Shown one piece after another: positions 7,325 through 12,357 of a DNA stretch of 12,357 nucleotides; position 1 is the stretch's first letter, and the number at the start of each line of letters is the position of its first letter. The stretch is from Sulfurovum sp. bin170. GTDB taxonomy: Bacteria; Campylobacterota; Campylobacteria; Campylobacterales; Sulfurovaceae. The stretch is taken from contig NZ_JAACKB010000107.1 of NCBI RefSeq assembly GCF_010892395.1, positions 1 to 12,357 on the forward strand, given 5' to 3'. The notes below the pieces were generated by a model. That model was not told where the DNA came from. It searched no databases and saw only the letters and a list, made by a program, of their open reading frames with translations. The translations under genes and the position numbers were made by a program.

Positions 7325-9187
7325 ATGAAATTTTTAAAACAGCTATTTAAAAAGAGGATAGAGACTACTCTAACCATAACATCGACTAATGGTTTTCATC
7401 TGCGACCCATTGCCAAATTTGTTAATGAGGTTAAAAAGTTTAATTCAACTATAACTATTATAGCTCATAACAGAGAGGTATCAGCGACTCAAGTTCCTAA
7501 AATTTTAGCACTTGCATTGGAAAATGGTGAGAGCTTTACTTTGAGATGTGTGGGAGGTGAAGCCCAAAAAGCTAGTGAACACCTATCCTCTTTTTTTGTG
7601 CGACTTATGGAGGATGATAAGGTTGTTGAGGAGATTGAACAGGAAGAGGAGCGTTATGAAGGGTCTATCTTAACTGGACAGACTATTGCTAAGGGGGTTG
7701 CTATTGCTCCTATTGTGAGGGTTGAGAGGGTTGAGCAGGAGGGCAGACACATTGGTCTGCCCCTACGGGATGCCATTGTGAAAACGGAAGAAGAGCTATC
7801 GCAATTGTATAAGGAGAATAGGACAAAAGATGAAGCTCAAATCTATTTAGCTCAAAAAGAGTTGCTTAACTCTGAACTATTTGATAAAAATTTTGACAAT
7901 ATAGATGAAGAGATAGACAAGTTAAAAGGTACAGCATTCGAGTCAAGAATTGCTGACTACCAAGACTTAAAACAGAGAGTTTTATCATATATGGGAATAA
8001 AAATTGAACTAAAACTCCCTGATACTCCATATATATTATTAGCAGACGAGTTACTTCCAAGTGATATAAGCACTATAGCCAACACACCCATCCAAGGAGT
8101 AATCCTACAAAAAGGAACACCAACCTCTCACGCCTCTATTCTCTTGCGTTCAGAAGCCATCCCCTCTCTAATTATAAATAAAAATTCGGAATCGGAGGCT
8201 TTAGCCCCGAATATAACGAGGCTAAAGCCATCGGTTCCTAGTCTATTAGATGCAAACAGTGGAAACCTCATTCTAAAACCAACAGAAAATGACCTAAAAA
8301 AAGCAAAAATAAAACAGAAAAAGTTCAAAGAGCAACAAAAGCAGAGCTACCAAAAGCGTTTTGAATCCACCCAAACAAAAGAGGGAAAAGCGATTCAAGT
8401 CCTAGCAAATATAGCCGATATAGCGTCAGCCAAAGAGGCAAAAGAGCAAGGAGCAGATGGAGTAGGACTATTTAGAACAGAGTTCCTATTTACAGAGACC
8501 AAACCCAGCTTAGAACAACAGACCAAAGCCTACACAGATATATTTGAACTATTTGACAACATAACCATCAGAACCCTAGACATAGGTGGAGACAAATCCC
8601 TACCCTATATCAATATAGAAAAAGAGGATAACCCATTCTTAGGCATAAGAGGCATAAGATTCTCCCTACAAGAAAAAATATTATTCAAAGAACAACTCCT
8701 AGCCATATACAAAGCCGTAGGTTCGGTAACACCGAACAAAACCATAAAAATCATGTTCCCAATGGTAAGCAATACAAAAGAGTTCACCCAAGCAAAAAAC
8801 ATAGCCCAAACAGTAGCCAAAGAGAACAAGATAGACATCAGCAATATCCAATTCGGAATCATGCTAGAAGTCCCATGTGTAATCTTCGCCCTAAAAGAGT
8901 TTGACCAACTAGTAGACTTCTACTCCATAGGAACCAACGACCTAACTCAATACCTCTTCGCCATAGAGAGAACCCACCCTACCCTACAAGTAGATGCCAC
9001 CTCACCCATGCTAATGTCTGCATTGGAAACCATCGTCAAACAGGTCAACAAACCCATCAGTATCTGTGGAGAACTTGCAGGAGTTGAAGAGGCTACGGTT
9101 GAACTTATAGAGATAGGGTATGATACTCTTAGTGTCTCATCTAAACTTATACCATCGTTAAAAGAGAGAATCCGATTAAGCCGATAA
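7325..9187 (+). CDS. ptsI: Fused HPr-Enzyme I, PEP-protein phosphotransferase
   Basis: Enzyme I takes phosphate from PEP and HPr carries it onward; here both are in one 620-residue chain. The HPr domain (about 13-95) has its active His25 in NGFHLRP. The EI part (about 112-620) has the phosphohistidine His269 in GTPTSHASI and the PEP-binding barrel with GLFRTEFLF (381-389), TLDIGGDKSLPY (417-428), MLEVP (513-517), GTNDLTQY (536-543) and CGELAG with Cys581. No EIIA domain is fused. The ATG at 7325 has AAAGGA 10 nt upstream. Three palindromes lie within the frame, encoding residues 139-148, 288-305 and 465-471; all three spare the catalytic motifs. Base composition flips inside the gene: C-rich and G-poor near 8940-9000, the reverse near 7680-7740 and 9060-9120. 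It probably serves NagE, encoded downstream. Confidence 0.93.
   Translation: MKFLKQLFKKRIETTLTITSTNGFHLRPIAKFVNEVKKFNSTITIIAHNREVSATQVPKILALALENGESFTLRCVGGEAQKASEHLSSFFVRLMEDDKVVEEIEQEEERYEGSILTGQTIAKGVAIAPIVRVERVEQEGRHIGLPLRDAIVKTEEELSQLYKENRTKDEAQIYLAQKELLNSELFDKNFDNIDEEIDKLKGTAFESRIADYQDLKQRVLSYMGIKIELKLPDTPYILLADELLPSDISTIANTPIQGVILQKGTPTSHASILLRSEAIPSLIINKNSESEALAPNITRLKPSVPSLLDANSGNLILKPTENDLKKAKIKQKKFKEQQKQSYQKRFESTQTKEGKAIQVLANIADIASAKEAKEQGADGVGLFRTEFLFTETKPSLEQQTKAYTDIFELFDNITIRTLDIGGDKSLPYINIEKEDNPFLGIRGIRFSLQEKILFKEQLLAIYKAVGSVTPNKTIKIMFPMVSNTKEFTQAKNIAQTVAKENKIDISNIQFGIMLEVPCVIFALKEFDQLVDFYSIGTNDLTQYLFAIERTHPTLQVDATSPMLMSALETIVKQVNKPISICGELAGVEEATVELIEIGYDTLSVSSKLIPSLKERIRLSR
7741..7766 (-). 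repeat. REP-like GTAG palindrome, copy 3, inside ptsI
   Basis: GGGCAGAC (7741-7748), loop ACATTG (7749-7754), GTCTGCCC (7755-7762) and CTAC (7763-7766) give a perfect 8-bp stem with the same 26-bp plan as the intergenic copies at 961 and 4884. It is read through as part of ptsI, giving EGRHIGLPLR (residues 139-148). This falls after the first strand of the EI N-terminal domain and before the acidic helix DAIVKTEEELSQL. In this gene the sense strand carries the CTAC-ending orientation, the opposite of its setting in the lpxC operon. Confidence 0.85.
8188..8238 (+). repeat. 51-bp compound palindrome inside ptsI
   Basis: The outer arms GGAATCG (8188-8194) and CGGTTCC (8232-8238) pair over 7 bp with one G-T. 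The inner arms GGCTTTAGCC (8197-8206) and GGCTAAAGCC (8220-8229) are perfect 10-bp complements around a 13-nt centre. Each inner arm is also nearly self-complementary (GGCT-NN-AGCC), so the strand could fold as one long stem or two short ones. The 51 bp equal 17 codons and are read as SESEALAPNITRLKPSVP (residues 288-305), between PSLII and LLDANSG of EI. Related sequence occurs after nagE at 12216-12253 and, inverted, at 12318-12357. Confidence 0.85.
8717..8737 (+). repeat. 21-bp GTAG-headed palindrome inside ptsI
   Basis: GTAG (8717-8720) is followed by GTTCGGT (8721-8727), AAC (8728-8730) and ACCGAAC (8731-8737), a perfect 7-bp stem. It is exactly seven codons, in frame, and encodes VGSVTPN (residues 465-471), just before the KTIKIMFPM strand of the EI barrel. 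The head sequence and hairpin follow the REP pattern, but this stem sequence is not repeated elsewhere in the window as a clear copy. It could also be ordinary coding sequence that happens to be palindromic. Confidence 0.55.
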
Positions 9188-9202
9188 ATCTAATCGATTT
9201 AT
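9184..9202 (+). terminator. Weak AT-rich hairpin at the ptsI stop codon
   Basis: ATAAATC (9184-9190) and GATTTAT (9196-9202) form a 7-bp hairpin around TAATC, beginning at the ptsI stop codon. It lies in the 41-bp gap between convergent ptsI and the ATPase gene. It is AT-rich and has no T-tract after it, so a terminator role is only a possibility. Confidence 0.2.
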
Positions 9203-9205
9203 GTC

Positions 9206-9228
9206 AGGCAGAGGGCAGTTCTACCTAC
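9206..9228 (-). repeat. Decayed REP-like palindrome between ptsI and the ATPase gene
   Basis: The sequence aligns with copy 1 (961-986): GGCAGAG at 9207-9213, then TCTACC at 9220-9225 and TAC at 9226-9228. Short deletions in the loop and before the final TAC separate the two, and the stem keeps 5 of 6 pairs. It fills the end of the gap between the convergent genes. The likeness is clear to the eye but not conclusive. Confidence 0.4.
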
Positions 9229-10644
9229 TCACATCACCTCCCCAATCAAAACATCCCGATAGACCAACTCATTATAATACTCATTCCTCACCACCCCAAA
9301 CATCGTCACAAATATAAGTCGAATATTATAACGAGACTTAGTCTGCTCATTAAAAACAGAAATCTTATCTCTTAGCTCATAATAATATTTTTTCGAAATA
9401 CTAAACTTATCATCATGATATTTACACTCTATAATATCTATGTTTTTACTACCATCGGTGTACTCCAAAAGCATGTCTATCTGAGTACCTTTTTCTCCCT
9501 TGTGACTCCAGTAGTGCGTTTGAGTATTGACCCCTGAAACTCCCAATACCTCTTTTATCTCATCGGTATGGATATGACATATATTCTCAAATGCAAATCC
9601 AGACCATATTTTATACTGTTGAGAAAGAGCGACATTTCTCCACTCTATATTTTGGTGCTTCTCCATCCATTTGTTGTAAAAATAGGAGAAAGAGTCTGTC
9701 GCCCTATATACCTTTTCTCTTGTTGTCTTACCAAACTGGGTAACAGAGGTGATAAAACCTGAAAGTTCAAGCTCCTCTAAAACTTTTTTGACCACAGAGG
9801 CTGATGTGTTTAACGCTTGGGCTATATCTTTTTGGATATAACCACTCCATTTAGATGAAAGTAGATTCATCACCTTATAGTGCCATTGTGAGTTTTGGAA
9901 TAGTGACTCATAAAGCTCTTGATACTCTGTAACAAGCAGACCATTCCTACTAAAACATTGAAAACTTATATTTTCCAGTTGATGTTTTGTGCAGTCCATA
10001 TCATTGATATATTTTGCCACACCACCTAGAACTATATAAGTATCGACTATAGATTTATTGCTATATCTACAATTTTTAGCCTCCAAAAGTTTTTTGGTTG
10101 CTCTCAATTTAAATGGTTGCATATTTAACTTCTGTGTTACTCTATTGTGCAGTGTTTTTCTATTTTTGACAATCCTGTTTATCATATAAGAGGTGGCAGA
10201 ACCACAAACTATGAGAATAATATCACTCTTTCTTGTACAAAAATCGTTCCAAAACTCTGAAAAAGCACTCAAAAAACCTGACCTATGTGTGTCAAGCCAC
10301 GGAAGTTCATCTAAAAATATTACTTTTTTTTCACTACCCAAAGAGCTTATATAATCCTCTAAGAGGAAAAAAACATCTTGCCACTCTTTTAATCTACCAA
10401 CAGCTACAATCTCACCTCTTGAAGCTCTCTCTATCTTTCTAACAAAAGCGTTTATTTGAGTAGCTTTAGTCGCTCCATAAACACCTGTGACTTCCAAGCT
10501 CAATAAATTATTCTCTTTGATAAAGTGCCGTACCGTCTCTGTCTTCCCAACCCTTCTTCGACCATAGACAACTGTAAACGAGGAGGATTTTTTAGTTAAT
10601 AAACTGCTCAACTCACTTAACTCTTCTTCTCTAGCTACAAACAT
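9229..10644 (-). CDS. AAA ATPase with C-terminal DUF234-type nuclease-like domain
   Basis: The product has 471 residues and matches the layout of the ATPase_2 (Pfam PF01637) plus DUF234 (PF03008) proteins common in archaea and some bacteria; their cellular role is not established. The Walker A motif is GRRRVGKT (28-35), Walker B is KVIFLDEL (107-114), and LIVCGSATS (143-151) fits a sensor segment. A winged-helix-like part follows (about 268-300, IQKDIAQALNTSASVVKKVL). The C-terminal domain has FEN (Glu352), QIDML (Asp389) and ECK (Glu405, Lys407), the pattern of a PD-(D/E)xK nuclease fold, so the residues for catalysis appear present. The ATG at 10644 has AGGAG 6 nt upstream. It is convergent with ptsI and divergent from nagE, splitting the two PTS genes. 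DNA handling or a defence or mobile-element role is conceivable, but no partner gene is present. Confidence 0.85.
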   Translation of the reverse strand: MFVAREEELSELSSLLTKKSSSFTVVYGRRRVGKTETVRHFIKENNLLSLEVTGVYGATKATQINAFVRKIERASRGEIVAVGRLKEWQDVFFLLEDYISSLGSEKKVIFLDELPWLDTHRSGFLSAFSEFWNDFCTRKSDIILIVCGSATSYMINRIVKNRKTLHNRVTQKLNMQPFKLRATKKLLEAKNCRYSNKSIVDTYIVLGGVAKYINDMDCTKHQLENISFQCFSRNGLLVTEYQELYESLFQNSQWHYKVMNLLSSKWSGYIQKDIAQALNTSASVVKKVLEELELSGFITSVTQFGKTTREKVYRATDSFSYFYNKWMEKHQNIEWRNVALSQQYKIWSGFAFENICHIHTDEIKEVLGVSGVNTQTHYWSHKGEKGTQIDMLLEYTDGSKNIDIIECKYHDDKFSISKKYYYELRDKISVFNEQTKSRYNIRLIFVTMFGVVRNEYYNELVYRDVLIGEVM

Positions 10645-10680
10645 AAAAAACTCCTACTAGTGGATTATTTAGTTATTATA

Positions 10681-10767
10681 GCGAATTATCTACTACTTTT
10701 CATGAGGTAATTCGCACTAACTATCTATTTGCACGAATTAACTCTGTTTTTTTCATAGATAATTCGC
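10681..10767. repeat. Inverted repeat with four CGAATT-type half sites upstream of nagE
   Basis: GCGAATTATCTA (10681-10692) and TAGATAATTCGC (10756-10767) are perfect 12-bp complements. Inside them lie TAATTCGC (10708-10715) and GCACGAATTA (10731-10740), so four alternating half sites are present, and the first and second form an 8-bp stem of their own. Outside, TTATTAT and ATAATAA extend the symmetry imperfectly. The array occupies the 175-bp space between the divergent ATPase and nagE genes. It could be an operator array, a small insertion of the MITE or REP kind, or both. I see no confident promoter for nagE in the same stretch. Confidence 0.6.
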
Positions 10768-10819
10768 AGTAATAATAAAAATTATGCTACCATTAGAACA
10801 AAAAAATCTAGGCTCAACA

Positions 10820-12193
10820 ATGTTTAACTTCTTCCAAAAAATAGGCAAAGCCCTAATGACCCCCATCGCTGTACTACCCATAGCCGCCATACTCTTAAGA
10901 CTCGGTTTTGGAGACATCTTTACAGGAGAGGTAGCCGATATTATGAAGGTAGCAGGTGAAGCCATATTTTCAAATCTTGATATGCTTTTTGCTGTTGGTA
11001 TCGCTTATGGTCTAGCCAAAAACAATGACGGAGCAGCCGCCCTATCAGGTGCTGTTGGGCTTCTAATCTCAAAGGCTGTCTATCTACAGATTGACCCTAA
11101 ATTAAACATGGGGGTATTTATCGGTATCATCATTGGTATCTTAGCAGGTACACTCTATAACCGTTATCACACAATTAAACTTCCCGAATTTCTAGGCTTC
11201 TTTGGAGGAAAACGGTTTGTACCTATTGTCACAGCCCTCTCGGCTATTCTAGTCGGTGTCTTAGCAGGATATTTTTGGCACTATCCACAGAGTGGAATTG
11301 ATGCTTTTTCTCACGCTATTATCAACCTTGATGAGATAGGAAGCTTCATCTATGGAACTCTAAACCGACTACTCATCCCACTAGGACTACACCATATCCT
11401 AAACTCTGTCTTCCTTTTCCAAGTAGGAGAGTACGAATATATCAAGGAGGGAGCGACAGTAGTAGCCAACGGAGACCTGCACCGTTTCTTCGCAGGTGAC
11501 CCAACAGCAGGAATCTATATGGCAGGATTCTATGTGGTTATGATGTTTGGACTACCATCAATGGCATTTGCAATATATCTAACTACAGCTAAAGAGGAAC
11601 GAAAAAAAGCAGGAGCGATTCTTGTAGGTGTCGCTTTTACCTCATTTCTCACAGGAATAACTGAACCACTAGAGTTCCTATTTCTATTTATAGCCCCCCT
11701 ACTCTTCTTGCTTCATGCTATATTAGCTGGACTCGCTGTGGCATCTGCCCACTTCTTGGATATCCATCACGGTTTTGGATTCTCAGCAGGTCTATTTGAC
11801 TATGTTATCAACTATAAACTTGCTACCAATCCGATACTTATTTTACCTCTTGGATTGTTTTTTGGATTTGTCTATTTTATACTCTCCTACTATACTATCA
11901 AGATATTCAAAATCACTATCTTTGAAGCTAACAACAATAGTACAGAAAAAGTAGAAAGCTCAAATGAAGCAGAAGCATTTATAGAGGCTCTTGGGGGTAG
12001 AGATAATATCATAGATACAGATGCTTGTATTACACGACTTCGAATGCAGGTCAAATCATCCAAAGAGTTGCACGATGAAGCGTTTATGAAGCTTGGAGCT
12101 AAAGGGGTTATCAAACCTAATGAGACTACCATTCAGGTAGTTCTTGGAACCAAGGCGGAGAAGGTAGCAGAGATGATAAAGGATGCTATGTGA
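10820..12193 (+). CDS. nagE: PTS N-acetylglucosamine-type permease, EIICB
   Basis: This inner-membrane permease imports a sugar and phosphorylates it. The IIC part (about 1-360) starts FNFFQKIGKALMTPIAVLPIAA and has many hydrophobic segments, the KLPEFLGFFGGKRFVPI and HRFFAGDPTAGIYMAGF motifs close to E. coli NagE, and the conserved GITEPLEF. The IIB part (about 375-457) carries the phosphorylated Cys403 in DTDACITRLRM. There is no IIA domain, unlike E. coli NagE, so a separate EIIA is needed. The frame opens at 10784, but ATG 10820 matches the family start and has CTAGG 7 nt upstream; 457 residues result. GlcNAc is the likely substrate by resemblance; glucose-family sugars are the alternative. 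HPr-EI is encoded 1.6 kb upstream. Confidence 0.92.
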   Translation: MFNFFQKIGKALMTPIAVLPIAAILLRLGFGDIFTGEVADIMKVAGEAIFSNLDMLFAVGIAYGLAKNNDGAAALSGAVGLLISKAVYLQIDPKLNMGVFIGIIIGILAGTLYNRYHTIKLPEFLGFFGGKRFVPIVTALSAILVGVLAGYFWHYPQSGIDAFSHAIINLDEIGSFIYGTLNRLLIPLGLHHILNSVFLFQVGEYEYIKEGATVVANGDLHRFFAGDPTAGIYMAGFYVVMMFGLPSMAFAIYLTTAKEERKKAGAILVGVAFTSFLTGITEPLEFLFLFIAPLLFLLHAILAGLAVASAHFLDIHHGFGFSAGLFDYVINYKLATNPILILPLGLFFGFVYFILSYYTIKIFKITIFEANNNSTEKVESSNEAEAFIEALGGRDNIIDTDACITRLRMQVKSSKELHDEAFMKLGAKGVIKPNETTIQVVLGTKAEKVAEMIKDAM

Positions 12194-12215
12194 TAGACTT
12201 CTTGCAAAACTTTTT

Positions 12216-12253
12216 GGAATCGGAGACTTTAGTCCAATGCCAATGAATTAAGC
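12216..12253 (+). repeat. Half copy of the 51-bp palindrome family, after nagE
   Basis: Starting 22 bp after the nagE stop, GGAATCGGAGACTTTAGTCC (12216-12235) matches the left half of the ptsI palindrome (8188-8207) except for two changes, GGC to GAC and GCC to GTC. These two changes compensate each other within the small dyad GACT-TT-AGTC. It continues with CCAATGCCAATGAATTA (12234-12250) and then breaks off into a T8 run (12254-12261), so the right half is missing or has been replaced. Confidence 0.65.
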
Positions 12254-12271
12254 TTTTTTTTGAATGTAATA

Positions 12272-12297
12272 GTTCGGGTGTAAACACGCCGATTCCG
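12272..12297 (+). repeat. Small dyad ending in CCGATTCC
   Basis: CGGGTGT (12275-12281) and ACACGCCG (12284-12291) pair with one bulged G, and the CCGATTCCG that follows (12289-12297) is the reverse complement of the CGGAATCGG core of the neighbouring element. With GGAATCGG at 12216 it brackets an 81-bp unit with 8-bp inverted ends. Whether this is one element or the debris of two cannot be told from one copy. Confidence 0.35.
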
Positions 12298-12317
12298 TAA
12301 AAAAATATTGCATATAC

Positions 12318-12357
12318 GGAAACGATGGCTTCAGCCTCGCTAATTCATTGGCATTGG
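12318..12357 (-). repeat. Inverted copy of the palindrome family, cut by the window end
   Basis: GGAAACGATGGCTTCAGCC (12318-12336) matches the right half of the ptsI palindrome read on the other strand, with two substitutions. It runs on through TAATTCATTGGCATTGG (12341-12357), the exact reverse complement of 12234-12250. The pair at 12216 and 12318 therefore forms a large inverted repeat, and the element must continue past the end of the window. Confidence 0.65.

Noticed and set aside
12222..12261. Possible intrinsic terminator for nagE (dyad, then T8)
   Set aside because: The dyad GACT-TT-AGTC is tiny and the T run begins 19 nt after it, so the geometry does not fit an intrinsic terminator. 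The sequence is better explained as part of the repeat element.

Overview
The window (12,357 bp, AT-rich) looks like chromosome of an environmental Campylobacterota (formerly Epsilonproteobacteria), perhaps near Sulfurovum or Sulfurimonas. The main reason is the gene order lpxC-tsaB-thrB-ylxR-infB-rbfA-rimP, which as I recall it matches Campylobacter and relatives, together with the short TsaB typical of that group. The genus is an inference.

Layout. Positions 140-6245 hold a tightly packed minus-strand operon of seven genes, read from 6245 down to 140: lipid A synthesis (lpxC), tRNA t6A modification (tsaB), threonine synthesis (thrB), an RNA-binding ylxR protein, initiation factor 2 (infB) and the ribosome-maturation factors rbfA and rimP. 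Several genes overlap by a few bases, and tsaB and thrB appear to use TTG starts. A divergent promoter region (6246-6412) separates this operon from plus-strand msrBA, a fused methionine sulfoxide reductase, and ptsI, a fused HPr-Enzyme I of the phosphotransferase system. A minus-strand AAA ATPase of the ATPase_2/DUF234 type (9229-10644) sits between ptsI and nagE, a plus-strand GlcNAc-type PTS permease with IIC and IIB domains (10820-12193). HPr-EI would pass phosphate from PEP through an EIIA not found in this window to the IIB domain of NagE, which imports and phosphorylates the sugar.

The most unusual layer is a set of short palindromes. Three 26-bp copies share the plan 8-bp arm, 6-nt loop, 8-bp arm, then CTAC, that is, a GTAG-headed hairpin on the minus strand, the form of REP sequences mobilised by RAYT transposases. 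Two lie at gene junctions in the translation operon, and the third lies inside the ptsI reading frame. A related 26-bp palindrome follows rimP and a decayed one lies after ptsI. ptsI contains two further in-frame palindromes: a 51-bp one (17 codon lengths) with relatives just after nagE, and a 21-bp GTAG-headed one (exactly 7 codons). ptsI therefore looks like a gene that has repeatedly absorbed palindromic elements as coding sequence.

Other points of interest are a 12-bp inverted repeat with four CGAATT-type half sites upstream of nagE, a 10-bp inverted repeat overlapping the predicted lpxC promoter, and a sharp strand-composition flip inside ptsI. No stretch without a gene exceeds 300 bases. 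I saw no tRNA, rRNA, CRISPR array or transposase gene.
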